Shown piece after piece: positions 1-10,276 of a stretch of DNA of 34,464 bases. The notes below the pieces were generated by a model. That model worked only from the letters and a program-made list of their open reading frames with translations, ran no database searches and had not been told where the DNA came from. Position numbers and translations under genes: made by a program. The stretch covers positions 1 to 34,464 of the forward strand of contig UQIQ01000018.1 of the NCBI GenBank assembly GCA_900541185.1. Direction: 5' to 3'. The DNA is from an uncultured Collinsella sp. (GTDB lineage Bacteria > Actinomycetota > Coriobacteriia > Coriobacteriales > Coriobacteriaceae). How positions within the stretch are numbered: the first letter of the stretch is position 1; each line of letters begins with the position of its first letter.

Positions 1-47
1 GAGATGACGTCGAGTCTCGTGGGCTCGGAGATGTGTATAAGAGACAG
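1..47 (+). other. Illumina Nextera adapter and i7 index remnant (not genomic)
   Basis: Positions 14-47 equal the 34-base Nextera read-2 transposase adapter, ending in the 19-base Tn5 mosaic end AGATGTGTATAAGAGACAG at 29-47. Positions 1-5 (GAGAT) match the end of the P7 primer, and 6-13 (GACGTCGA) sit exactly where the 8-base i7 index belongs. From memory this is the adapter-strand form of index N729. The reading frame across the junction is open by chance. The biological sequence starts at 48, so this is library contamination left at a contig end, not a mobile element. Confidence 0.97.
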
Positions 48-629
48 ATGCTCATGAAGGTCGAGCCTATTGCCGAGGCCATCGAGGCCATCAGCTCCGA
101 GGGTCCCAAGCCCACCGTAGTGTTCTTCACCCCCTGTGGCGAGCCCTTTACGCAGCATGTGGCCGAGCGCCTGCTCAAAAGTGAGCGCCTGCTGTTTGTG
201 TGCAGCCGCTACGAGGGCGTCGACGAGCGTGCGTATGCGTATGCCGATGAGCGTCTGTCGATCGGCGACTACGTGCTTACGGGTGGCGAACTTCCCGCTA
301 TGGTCGTTGCCGATGCCGTCGTACGCCTGATTCCCGGCGCCCTGGGCGACGAGATGAGCAATGTGGACGAGTCGTTCTCGACCGCCGAGGACGGAGGCCT
401 GCTCGAGTACGCGCAGTACACCCGTCCCGCCGAGTTCAACGGCGAGGGCGTGCCGCCGGTGCTTGTGAGCGGCGATCACGCCAAGGTCGATGTCTGGCGT
501 CGCAAGAACGCCATCGAGCGCACCTGCCGCTGGCGTCCCGACTTGATCGAGACGGCGCGGCTCACGCCCGAGGAGCGCGCTTACGCGCAGGAGATTTTGG
601 ACGCTTCGTATTCGCAGGGCGAGGAGTGA
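48..629 (+). CDS. trmD: tRNA (guanine37-N1)-methyltransferase TrmD, 5'-truncated
   Basis: TrmD methylates N1 of G37 next to the anticodon using S-adenosylmethionine, which prevents +1 frameshifting. The visible 193 residues cover the SPOUT knot and C-terminal domain: RYEGVDER, SIGDYVLTGGE, YTRP and the late VPPVLVSGDH...WRR motif. The family is usually about 230-250 residues. The first residues here (MLMKVEP) match an internal stretch, so roughly the first 50-60 residues are missing, cut by the adapter junction at 47/48. The ATG at 48 is therefore an internal Met, not a start. The usual CGRYEG reads CSRYEG here. The stop overlaps the region of the lepB start, which indicates translational coupling with the next gene. 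Confidence 0.95.
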   Translation: MLMKVEPIAEAIEAISSEGPKPTVVFFTPCGEPFTQHVAERLLKSERLLFVCSRYEGVDERAYAYADERLSIGDYVLTGGELPAMVVADAVVRLIPGALGDEMSNVDESFSTAEDGGLLEYAQYTRPAEFNGEGVPPVLVSGDHAKVDVWRRKNAIERTCRWRPDLIETARLTPEERAYAQEILDASYSQGEE

Positions 630-631
630 GA

Positions 632-1195
632 ATGGTTCCATCGCAGCATTCCGCGTTGAGGGGCGCTTTTGAGTGGATCGCGGTCATCGCGATCGCACTG
701 GTCGCCACCTTCTTGATTCGCTCGTTTGTGGTCGAACCCTTTGTGGTGCCCACCGGCTCCATGGAGTCCACGATCGAGATCGGCGACCAGATCTTGGCGC
801 AAAAGGTGAGCCTTGAGCTCGGCCAGCCCGTCAACCAAGGCGATATCGTGGTGTTCCATAACCCCGATGGCACCTCCGAGCACGATGTTCTCGTCAAGCG
901 TGTTATTGCCACGGCCGGCCAGACGGTCGACCTGCAGGATGGCAAGGTGGTCGTTGACGGCCAAGCGCTCGACGAGGACTATACGACGGGCATGAGCTGG
1001 CCACTTTCGGTCCAAGCACCCGGCACTCAGGTAAGCTATCCCTACACCGTTCCCGACGGGTGCGTGTGGGTGATGGGCGACAACCGCGAAAACTCTGCCG
1101 ACTCACGCTACTTTGGTCCCGTCGATCGCTCTGATTTGATTGCTGTGGCACTCGTTCGCTACTGGCCGCTCAACCGCATCGGCGCTATCGACTAA
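632..1195 (+). CDS. lepB: Signal peptidase I
   Basis: This membrane serine peptidase removes signal peptides from exported proteins. One N-terminal membrane helix (about residues 12-31) is followed by the catalytic box PTGSMESTI (Ser43 from this start), the general-base box VKRVIATAGQ (Lys89) and box E, MGDNRENSADSRYFG, near residues 148-162. At 187 residues it has the normal length of a single-helix Gram-positive enzyme. ATG 632 is chosen because GAGGAG at 621-626 lies 5 nt upstream. A GTG at 626 overlapping the trmD stop would add only two residues. The gene sits directly behind trmD and before glyQ, without rplS in between. Confidence 0.93.
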   Translation: MVPSQHSALRGAFEWIAVIAIALVATFLIRSFVVEPFVVPTGSMESTIEIGDQILAQKVSLELGQPVNQGDIVVFHNPDGTSEHDVLVKRVIATAGQTVDLQDGKVVVDGQALDEDYTTGMSWPLSVQAPGTQVSYPYTVPDGCVWVMGDNRENSADSRYFGPVDRSDLIAVALVRYWPLNRIGAID

Positions 1196-1202
1196 AAACC
1201 GC

Positions 1203-1208
1203 TATAGT
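1203..1208 (+). promoter_or_regulatory. Possible -10 element upstream of glyQ
   Basis: TATAGT lies 46 nt before the glyQ start, in the short lepB-glyQ gap. No convincing -35 hexamer is seen 16-18 nt upstream, so this is a weak call. glyQ could equally be read from the lepB transcript. Confidence 0.25.
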
Positions 1209-1254
1209 ACAGTACCTAACCGTGTAATCGTTTCGACGAGGGGATATTAGAGGC

Positions 1255-2166
1255 ATGAACGCTTCATCGCTTTCCTTCCAAGACATCATCCTGCGCCTCC
1301 AGCAGTACTGGGGCGAGCAGGGCTGCGTCATTATGCAGCCCTATGACTCCGAGGTCGGTGCCGGTACCTTCCATACCGCGACCACGCTGCGCTCGCTCGG
1401 TCCCGCCGAGTGGCGCACCTGCTATGCGCAGCCTTGCCGCCGTCCCGCCGACGGCCGCTACGGCGAGAACCCCAACCGCATGCAGCACTACTATCAGTTC
1501 CAGGTGCTCATCAAGCCCTCACCGGTCAACGCCCAGGAGCTTTACCTGGGGTCTCTTGCCGCTATCGGTCTGGACCCCAACGACCATGACGTCCGCTTTG
1601 TCGAGGACGACTGGGAGAGCCCGACGCTCGGCGCCTGGGGCCTTGGCTGGGAGGTCTGGCTCAACGGCATGGAGGTCACGCAGTTTACGTACTTCCAGCA
1701 GGTAGGCGGCATCGAGGTCGACCCCGTACCCGTCGAGATCACCTATGGCCTAGAGCGCATTGCCATGTATGCGCAGGGCGTTAACTCGGTCTACGACTTG
1801 GTGTGGAGCTACCTGCCCGACGGCACGCCCATGACCTATGGCGACGTGTTTCTCGAGAACGAGCGCGAGTTCAGTGCCTATAACTTTGAGGTCGCAAACG
1901 TCGAGATGATGCGTCAGAAGTTTGATGACTACGAGGCCGAGTGCCATTCCTGCCTGGAGCGCAAGCTGCCGCTGCCGGCATATGACTGCGTCATGAAGTG
2001 CAGCCACGCTTTCAACCTGCTCGATGCCCGCGGCGCCCTGTCCGCGGTCGAGCGTGCCAACTACATCCTGCGCGTCCGCGCCGTCGCCAAGGCGTGCTGC
2101 GAGGCCTACATGGCCGAGGTCGCCGGAGTCAACGAGAATGCCGACCAGGAAGGCGAGGTGGCGTAA
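1255..2166 (+). CDS. glyQ: Glycyl-tRNA synthetase alpha subunit
   Basis: This is the catalytic alpha chain of the bacterial alpha2-beta2 glycyl-tRNA synthetase, a class II enzyme that makes glycyl-adenylate and charges tRNA-Gly. The sequence opens with the family hallmark SFQDIILRLQQYWGEQGCVI. It continues with QPYDSEVGAGTFHTATTLR, the motif 2 region around EWRTCYAQPCRRPADGRYGENPNR, and GLERIAMYAQG near the motif 3 position. The length of 303 residues is normal. GAGGGG at 1238-1243 is the likely ribosome binding site. glyS follows after 3 nt, so the two subunits are made from one message. Confidence 0.97.
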   Translation: MNASSLSFQDIILRLQQYWGEQGCVIMQPYDSEVGAGTFHTATTLRSLGPAEWRTCYAQPCRRPADGRYGENPNRMQHYYQFQVLIKPSPVNAQELYLGSLAAIGLDPNDHDVRFVEDDWESPTLGAWGLGWEVWLNGMEVTQFTYFQQVGGIEVDPVPVEITYGLERIAMYAQGVNSVYDLVWSYLPDGTPMTYGDVFLENEREFSAYNFEVANVEMMRQKFDDYEAECHSCLERKLPLPAYDCVMKCSHAFNLLDARGALSAVERANYILRVRAVAKACCEAYMAEVAGVNENADQEGEVA

Positions 2167-2169
2167 GCC

Positions 2170-4263
2170 ATGGCAGACGCTAAGGATTTCCTGTTTGAGA
2201 TCGGTACGGAGGAAATGCCCTCCGCACCGCTGAACAATGCCGTCAAGCAGCTTGGCACCATGATCGCCAAGGGTCTCGACGAGGCCGGTCTGGCTCACGG
2301 CGAGGTCCGCGTGATCTCGAGCCCGCGTCGTCTTGCCGCGCTCGTGGCTAATGTCGCCACCGCGACCGATGAGGTTCACGAGGTCAAGCGCGGTCCCGCG
2401 GCAAACATTGCTTTTGATGCCGACGGCAACGCCACTAAGGCCGCCCAGGGCTTTGCCCGCAAGTGCGGTGTGGCTGCCGAGGATCTGGTCCGTCGCGAGG
2501 ACACCGACGGTCGCGAGTATGTGTTCGCCGAGAAGAACATTCCCTCCGCACCGGCTACGCCGATTCTGACCGCTCTGTGCGAGAAGACTATTGCCGGCCT
2601 GCAGTGGCCCAACTATCGCTCCCAGCGCTGGGGCCACGAGCACGCGACGTTCGTGCGTCCTGTCCGCTGGATCTGCTGCCTTTTGGGCGAGGATGTTGTG
2701 CCCGTGTCGTTTGCCGACGTGACGAGTGGCAACACCACGCGCGGTCATCGCGTACTTGGCCCTGGCGACCATGTGGTTGCCAGCCCCGCTGTTTACGAGC
2801 AGGTGCTCGAGGACGCCGGTGTGCTTTCTGCCGAGCGTCGTCGTGAGGCCATCCTCGCCGGTATCGCCGAGGTCGAGGCTGCCCGTCCCGGCTGCCATGT
2901 CGATACGCCCAAGAAGGTCTTTGAGGAGGTCATCAACCTCTGCGAGTGGCCGACGGTGCTCGTCGGTACCTTCGATGAGGAGTTTCTCAAGGTCCCGCAC
3001 GAGATTATCTGCGAGTCCATGCTCACCAACCAGCGCTACTTCCCGATCTATGACGGCGAGGGCAAGCTCACGCGTGAGTTCGTGGTCGTTTCCAACAGCA
3101 AGCCCGAGAATGCCGAGCGCGTGATTGACGGCAACGAGCGCGTCGTGCGCGCCCGTCTGGACGACGCCAAGTTCTTCTACGAGGAGGACCTGAAGATCTC
3201 CCTCGACGAGTTCCGCGAGCGTCTGGCCAAGGTCGCCTTCCAGGAGAAGCTCGGTAGCGTGCTCGCCAAGTCCGAGCGCATTGAGCAACTCGCGCTTGCC
3301 ATCGCTCGCGAGGCTCATCTGGGCGCTCATCTTGCCGCTGACTCTGCTCGCGCCGCGCACCTGTGCAAGGCCGACCTGGTATCCAACGCCGTCGTCGAGT
3401 TCACGAGCCAGCAGGGCGTGATGGGCGGTTACTACGCCTGCGCGATGGGGGAGAACGACGAGGTCGCCCACGCCATTCGCGATCACTATCGTCCCCGCTT
3501 TGCCGGTGACGAGCTGCCCGAGGGCATCGCTGGCTGCATCGTGGCCTGTGCCGACAAGCTCGATACCATTGCCGGTATCTTTGCCATCGGCGAGCCCCCG
3601 ACCGGCTCCTCGGACCCCTATGCGCTGCGTCGTGCCGCTATCGGCATCATCAACATCCTGCGCGACCGTCTGCCGATCGACCCCACGTCACTTATCGACT
3701 TCGCCCTCGAGCTCTACAGTGAGCAGGGCATTGAGTTCGACGCCGCCGAGGTCGCCGAGCAGGTTCGTGATTTCTTCCATGGCCGCCTGGTGAGCATGGC
3801 CCGCGACGAAAAGATCCCGGCCGATACCGTTGCCGCCGTCTCCGCGGTGCACATCATCGCCCCGTCCGTCTTCTTCGCCCGTTGCGCCGCCCTCGACGAG
3901 GCTCGCAAGAACGACGCCGAGACCTTCGACAACCTGGCTACCGCCTATGCCCGCGCCGCGCACATCTCCAAGCCCGAGCTGGGTGCGGAGTACGACCGCA
4001 GCCTGATGGGCGAGGTCGAGCTCGCGCTCGCCGACGCCTCCGAGGCTGCTCAGACCGCTGTCGATGCCGCCCTTGCTACCGAGGATTATCCGGCCGCATT
4101 TGCCGCCCTTGCCGCCCTGCGCGCGCCCATCGACCGTTTCTTCGACGAGGTCATGGTCATGGACAAGGACGAGCAGCTCCGCGATAATCGCCTTAAGCTG
4201 CTCAACCGCTTCGAGGCCGTTTTCTCCGGCATCGCCAACATCGGTGAGCTTGCCCGCAAATAG
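2170..4263 (+). CDS. glyS: Glycyl-tRNA synthetase beta subunit
   Basis: This is the tRNA-binding beta chain that partners GlyQ. It starts with FLFEIGTEEMPSAPL, typical of GlyS. It carries the central TRGHRVLG and VPHEIICESMLTNQRYFP motifs. Near residues 440-480 are HD-type residues (ACADKLDTIAGIFAIG) followed by PTGSSDPYALRRAA. The C-terminal ALRAPIDRFFDEVMVMDKDEQLRDNRL resembles the arginyl-tRNA synthetase anticodon-binding fold. The length of 697 residues is normal for the family. The strand opposite holds a 578-codon open frame that looks like a codon-bias shadow. No terminator is visible before the next gene. Confidence 0.97.
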   Translation: MADAKDFLFEIGTEEMPSAPLNNAVKQLGTMIAKGLDEAGLAHGEVRVISSPRRLAALVANVATATDEVHEVKRGPAANIAFDADGNATKAAQGFARKCGVAAEDLVRREDTDGREYVFAEKNIPSAPATPILTALCEKTIAGLQWPNYRSQRWGHEHATFVRPVRWICCLLGEDVVPVSFADVTSGNTTRGHRVLGPGDHVVASPAVYEQVLEDAGVLSAERRREAILAGIAEVEAARPGCHVDTPKKVFEEVINLCEWPTVLVGTFDEEFLKVPHEIICESMLTNQRYFPIYDGEGKLTREFVVVSNSKPENAERVIDGNERVVRARLDDAKFFYEEDLKISLDEFRERLAKVAFQEKLGSVLAKSERIEQLALAIAREAHLGAHLAADSARAAHLCKADLVSNAVVEFTSQQGVMGGYYACAMGENDEVAHAIRDHYRPRFAGDELPEGIAGCIVACADKLDTIAGIFAIGEPPTGSSDPYALRRAAIGIINILRDRLPIDPTSLIDFALELYSEQGIEFDAAEVAEQVRDFFHGRLVSMARDEKIPADTVAAVSAVHIIAPSVFFARCAALDEARKNDAETFDNLATAYARAAHISKPELGAEYDRSLMGEVELALADASEAAQTAVDAALATEDYPAAFAALAALRAPIDRFFDEVMVMDKDEQLRDNRLKLLNRFEAVFSGIANIGELARK

Positions 4264-4300
4264 TAAGCTAGCCTGCGCATAAGCGCAAAAGGAGCCCCGC

Positions 4301-5167
4301 ATGGATTGCCCGGTCACCGCTCGTCCCGCCGTTATCGTTATCTCCGACTCGCTCGGCGATACCGCTTGTGAGGTGGTGCTTGCGGCGTCCGGGCAATTTG
4401 ATGAAGGGGCTTTTCGTCTCTTGCGCCTGCCCAAGGTGAACTCTGTGGAGCAGGTCAAGTCGTTTGTGGGTCCGCGTGTCGATGCGGACCATCGCGATAT
4501 CGCCGTGTTCCACACCATTGTCGATCCGGCGCTTCGCGCCCGCGTGCTCGATTACCTGGGTATGCTGCATATTCGTTCGGTCGATCTGATCGGCCCAACG
4601 CTCGCCGTACTGTCGTCGCTTATCGGTGTGCCGCCCAAAGGCGTTGCGGGCGTGATTCACAAGACGGATGACCACTATTTCCATCGCATCGAGGCCATGG
4701 AGTATTTTGTCGAGCATGATGACGGGCGCGGTTGCGACGATCTGTCGGGTGCCGATATCGTGCTGCTGGGTGTATCGCGCACGTCCAAGACGCCGCTGTC
4801 GATGTATTTGGCCTATCAGGGTTACAAGGTTGCCAATGTTCCGTTGGCCCATGGCATGGAGCCACCGAAGTCGATTTACGAGGTTGACCCAATGCGCCTC
4901 TTCGGCCTGATTTCGACCGTCGATGTGATTTCCGAAATTCGCGATAGCCGCTTGGGCGATGACTACGCTCGTGCCCTTGCCGGCTCCTATGCCGAGCCCG
5001 AGAGCGTGCGCAGCGAGCTTGAGGAAGCTCGTGCCCTCATGAAGCGCCTAGGCTGCTTTGTGGTGCGTACCGACGGCAAGGCCATCGAGGAAAGCGCTGC
5101 CGAGATCATTAGCCACTTGGGGGAAATCCAAGAAGCCCGTGCCCGCCGAGCCGCCCGCCGCACCTAA
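4301..5167 (+). CDS. Pyruvate, phosphate dikinase regulatory protein (PDRP, DUF299)
   Basis: This bifunctional kinase/phosphotransferase switches pyruvate phosphate dikinase off by ADP-dependent phosphorylation of a threonine next to its catalytic histidine, and on again by Pi-dependent phosphorolysis. Family marks are the N-terminal IVISDSLGDTACEVV followed by a QF pair, and the P-loop-like GVSRTSKT at residues 157-164, followed by PLSMYLAYQGYKVANVPL. The length of 288 residues is near the family norm. AAAGGAG at 4288-4294 precedes the ATG. Its target gene, ppdK, lies 250 nt downstream, which supports PPDK rather than PEP synthetase as the substrate. Confidence 0.93.
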   Translation: MDCPVTARPAVIVISDSLGDTACEVVLAASGQFDEGAFRLLRLPKVNSVEQVKSFVGPRVDADHRDIAVFHTIVDPALRARVLDYLGMLHIRSVDLIGPTLAVLSSLIGVPPKGVAGVIHKTDDHYFHRIEAMEYFVEHDDGRGCDDLSGADIVLLGVSRTSKTPLSMYLAYQGYKVANVPLAHGMEPPKSIYEVDPMRLFGLISTVDVISEIRDSRLGDDYARALAGSYAEPESVRSELEEARALMKRLGCFVVRTDGKAIEESAAEIISHLGEIQEARARRAARRT

Positions 5168-5255
5168 TAATAGTAGCATTTTGATAAAGCGATTTAGCAA
5201 AAACATCGCACTTGACCTGCTTTTTTATTGCAGTGGTATCTTCATAAGGTAACCA

Positions 5256-5295
5256 CCTTTACCTACCGTTTACCGCCAGTTTTAGCACGTTTACC
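5256..5295 (+). promoter_or_regulatory. Three phased CSTTTACC repeats upstream of ppdK
   Basis: The octamer C(C/G)TTTACC occurs at 5256-5263, 5267-5274 and 5288-5295. The spacings are 11 and 21 bp, about one and two helical turns, so all copies face the same side of DNA. They lie 120-160 nt before the ppdK start and 40-80 nt before a possible -10 at 5337. That placement suits activator or repressor binding. The protein that would bind is unknown. Confidence 0.4.
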
Positions 5296-5329
5296 AAACC
5301 GCGCACCCTCTGCTCAAGCCTGCCCAAAA

Positions 5330-5367
5330 CCCGCCGTATAGTTCCCTCACGGCCCGCATTCGGCGGG
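5330..5367 (+). promoter_or_regulatory. Possible ppdK promoter -10 inside a 7-bp inverted repeat
   Basis: TATAGT at 5337-5342 is the best -10 candidate in the 250-nt gap before ppdK. No good -35 accompanies it, which would suit an activator-dependent promoter. It is flanked by CCCGCCG (5330-5336) and CGGCGGG (5361-5367), a perfect inverted repeat. Confidence 0.3.
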
Positions 5368-5417
5368 TCGATTCGTTACCACGGTCGTGCGCGAGAGCGC
5401 ATGGAAGGGGAAGTATC

Positions 5418-8168
<2,751 letters not shown>

Positions 8169-8206
8169 CGTTTTGGGTATAGACGCCTAGCGTAGCCCCC
8201 TTCATG

Positions 8207-8234
8207 CCGCCCGCCTCATTCGTGAGGCGGGCGG
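8207..8234 (+). terminator. ppdK terminator hairpin
   Basis: A perfect 12-bp stem (CCGCCCGCCTCA / TGAGGCGGGCGG) is closed by a stable TTCG tetraloop 39 nt after the ppdK stop. The downstream tract is short in T (TTATCATG), so it may be a weak intrinsic terminator or an mRNA 3'-end stabiliser. Confidence 0.7.
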
Positions 8235-8280
8235 TTATCATGTGCGGGTTTTGTCTTTTTGTCTGCGTAAAAAATTGTTC

Positions 8281-8308
8281 TTGCAGCAGAAACCCGCGCG
8301 TGTATACT
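8281..8308 (+). promoter_or_regulatory. rplS promoter, sigma-A type
   Basis: TTGCAG (8281-8286) and TATACT (8303-8308) are separated by 16 bp. This is one of the best promoter matches in the window. It lies between the ppdK terminator and rplS, and predicts transcription from about 8315 with a leader of about 60 nt. Confidence 0.75.
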
Positions 8309-8329
8309 CGAATACGTTTGTTCAACTAC

Positions 8330-8353
8330 GTGCCGGCCAAGGTGGTACGGCAC
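8330..8353 (+). promoter_or_regulatory. Leader hairpin before rplS
   Basis: GTGCCG (8330-8335) and CGGCAC (8348-8353) can pair in the short rplS leader, 24 nt before the start codon. It could be an autoregulatory L19 site, as ribosomal protein leaders often are. No known L19-leader consensus is recognised. Confidence 0.35.
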
Positions 8354-8377
8354 CTCTAGAAGAGTAAGGAATTGCAC

Positions 8378-8719
8378 ATGGATTACATCCGCGCAATCGA
8401 GCGTCAGCAGATCCGCGAGGACATTCCTCAGGTTCGCGTCGCCGACAACGTCAAGGTTCACTACCGCATTAAGGAAGGCGACCGCGAGCGCATCCAGGTC
8501 TTCCAGGGCGACGTCATCCGCATGGCCGGCGCCGGTGCCCGCGAGACCTTCACCGTCCGCAAGATGTCCTTCGGTGTCGGTGTTGAGCGTACCTTCCCGC
8601 TTCACAGCCCCAAGATCGCCAAGCTCGAGGTCGTTCGTCATGGTCGCGTCCGTCGCGCCAAGCTGTATTACCTCCGCGACAAGGTGGGCAAGGCTGCTCG
8701 CATCCCCGAGAAGCGCTAA
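8378..8719 (+). CDS. rplS: 50S ribosomal protein L19
   Basis: L19 sits at the 30S-50S interface. The 113-residue protein has the family signatures DYIRAIERQQIREDIP, the VKVHYRIKEGDRERIQVFQG stretch, and TFTVRKMSFGVGVERTFPLHSP. It ends in the basic HGRVRRAKLYYLRD region. ATG 8378 follows TAAGGA at 8365-8370; a TTG six nt earlier is in frame but poorly spaced. In many bacteria rplS directly follows trmD. Here it stands alone with its own promoter and terminator, and trmD lies about 7.7 kb upstream. Confidence 0.98.
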   Translation: MDYIRAIERQQIREDIPQVRVADNVKVHYRIKEGDRERIQVFQGDVIRMAGAGARETFTVRKMSFGVGVERTFPLHSPKIAKLEVVRHGRVRRAKLYYLRDKVGKAARIPEKR

Positions 8720-8753
8720 GAAGATCGCAGCGTCTGTCCACTCGTTTGGACAC

Positions 8754-8783
8754 AAGGGTCACCTTCGGGTGGCCCTTCTTTTT
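8754..8783 (+). terminator. rplS intrinsic terminator
   Basis: A 10-bp stem (AAGGGTCACC / GGTGGCCCTT, one wobble pair) with a TTCG tetraloop is followed by CTTTTT. It is placed 35 nt after the rplS stop and 29 nt before the rnhB start. Confidence 0.88.
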
Positions 8784-8812
8784 ATCTGATTTGCATGCAA
8801 GGAGGGCCTGGT

Positions 8813-9601
8813 ATGGCCAACATGACGAGCTCGGTTTCGGCATCGCAGGTTGCCGGTGAGTTGGCGAGCGCTACGTTTGAGGAGATTCCCGCCCTCGTGG
8901 AGCATTATCGCGAGGACCCGCGCCAGCAGGTGATCAAGGCTTGTGAACGCGCCCTCAAACGCCATGCCAAAGAGCTTGCCGAGCGCGAGCGCGTCAATGA
9001 CATGTACGAGCTTATGCATGAGCTTGGCGGCGATGGGGTGGTCGTTGGTGTCGACGAGGTGGGTCGCGGATCGGTGGCCGGTCCTTTGACGGTGTGCGCC
9101 GTCTGTCTTCCTATGGAGCCGCACGTTTGGGGTATCAACGATTCCAAAAAGCTCACGCCGGCGCGCCGAGAGTTGCTCTCAGTGAAGATTGCCGAGGTGG
9201 CGACGGCGATCGGTTTTTGCCATATTGCGCCGAAGGATATCGATGAGATGGGCATGGCCCGCGCCATTCGCGCTGCCGTTGCGGGCGCCGTGGCCGATAC
9301 GGGACTTGAACCCGACTGCGTCCTCATGGATGGCAACCCCTTGGGCGCCGTTCCCAACGAGCGCGACGTGGTGAAGGGCGATGCCAAAATCGCCTGCATC
9401 GCCGCGGCGTCCATCATGGCCAAGGTCACGCGTGACGAGATGATGGTCGAGTACGACGCCGAGTACCCCGAGTATCATCTAGCCGAGTCGAAGGGCTACG
9501 CAAGCCCCGAGCACATCGAGGCGATTCGCAAACATGGACTTTGTCCGCTGCACCGCGTGAGCTTTTGCGGAAACTTTCTGCAGACTGAGCGCCTTTTCTA
9601 G
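8813..9601 (+). CDS. rnhB: Ribonuclease HII
   Basis: RNase HII nicks RNA in RNA/DNA hybrids and starts removal of misincorporated ribonucleotides. The catalytic core begins at VVGVDEVGRGSVAGP (Asp81, Glu82). It contains INDSKKLT, the Asp in LMDGNPLG (Asp173), KGDAKIACIAAASIMAKV (Asp190) and the C-terminal HIEAIRKHGLCPLHR. A helical N-terminal extension of about 75 residues resembles that of the Bacillus enzyme. ATG 8813 is preferred over ATG 8795 because AAGGAGGG (8799-8806) sits 6 nt before it. The gene is bracketed by terminators on both sides. Confidence 0.95.
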   Translation: MANMTSSVSASQVAGELASATFEEIPALVEHYREDPRQQVIKACERALKRHAKELAERERVNDMYELMHELGGDGVVVGVDEVGRGSVAGPLTVCAVCLPMEPHVWGINDSKKLTPARRELLSVKIAEVATAIGFCHIAPKDIDEMGMARAIRAAVAGAVADTGLEPDCVLMDGNPLGAVPNERDVVKGDAKIACIAAASIMAKVTRDEMMVEYDAEYPEYHLAESKGYASPEHIEAIRKHGLCPLHRVSFCGNFLQTERLF

Positions 9602-9650
9602 GTCAATTGTGGAGACAGGGACCCCTGGCGTTTTATAAACCTGCTGGTAG

Positions 9651-9692
9651 CGGGCCGTGTGCAACGTGATTGTTGCGTACGGCCCGTTTTTT
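9651..9692 (+). terminator. rnhB intrinsic terminator
   Basis: A 15-bp stem (CGGGCCGTGTGCAAC with GTTGCGTACGGCCCG, two G-T wobbles), a 6-nt loop and six T residues lie 50 nt after the rnhB stop. It is a textbook rho-independent terminator. No clear promoter was found between it and the next gene. Confidence 0.93.
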
Positions 9693-9790
9693 GTTGGCAT
9701 TTGGTCAGCTTTTGGTTTGCTTCCGGTACTTACCCGCATGAAAGGTGCCCTCATCATCGGGGCAATGCAGTGTGCGGGAAAGGAGACCCC

Positions 9791-10276
9791 ATGAGTGCCG
9801 CAAGCAAAAAGAGCAAGACGCAGCGGCTCAAGGAGCGTTGGGAAAACGGCGAGCTCGACTGCGGGGCGATGACGCCCGAGTTTATCAAGGGACTCAGTCC
9901 CCGCGAGCTGGGCATGCTGGGCGAGCTGATCACCATCGACTACTTTAACGAGCGCGGCTACACCTTGCTGGAACAGGGTTATCGTTGCACCGAGGGCGAG
10001 GCCGATCTGGTGCTGCTCGATGAGCTCGACGATGTCGTGGTGATGGCCGAGGTCAAGACCAGACGCGTTGCGCTGGATTGCAGCACGCGGGTCTTTCCCG
10101 AGGAGGCCGTGGACGCCCAAAGGCAACGTCGCTACCGCCGCATCGCAAGTTGCTATCTCATGGAGCATTATCCGCTCAAGGCGATTCGCTTCGATGCCGT
10201 GGGCGTTACCATTCGCGGCGGGCATATCGCCGAGATCGAGCACCAGTACAACGCGTTCGATTGGCAGGTGTCGTGA
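9791..10276 (+). CDS. YraN/UPF0102 family putative endonuclease
   Basis: The residues GELITIDYFNERGYTLLEQGYR, EGEADLV and VMAEVKTRR follow the UPF0102 pattern, which is related to Holliday-junction resolvase and restriction-nuclease folds. The acidic residues of EGEAD and the EVK motif would bind metal. The biochemical role of the family is not firmly established. At 161 residues it is longer than the usual 115-130, because of a charged N-terminal extension of about 40 residues. ATG 9791 has GAAAGGAGA just upstream. The stop TGA shares one base with the comM ATG. The yraN-comM-dprA order is common in bacteria. Confidence 0.82.
   Translation: MSAASKKSKTQRLKERWENGELDCGAMTPEFIKGLSPRELGMLGELITIDYFNERGYTLLEQGYRCTEGEADLVLLDELDDVVVMAEVKTRRVALDCSTRVFPEEAVDAQRQRRYRRIASCYLMEHYPLKAIRFDAVGVTIRGGHIAEIEHQYNAFDWQVS

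Noticed and set aside
29..47. Tn5 mosaic end taken as a natural transposon end
   Set aside because: It is part of the full synthetic Nextera adapter with an index, so it is a library artefact.
1750..3486. 578-codon minus-strand frame opposite glyQ/glyS
   Set aside because: Shadow of GC-rich codon use in a certain gene; no ribosome binding site or family resemblance.
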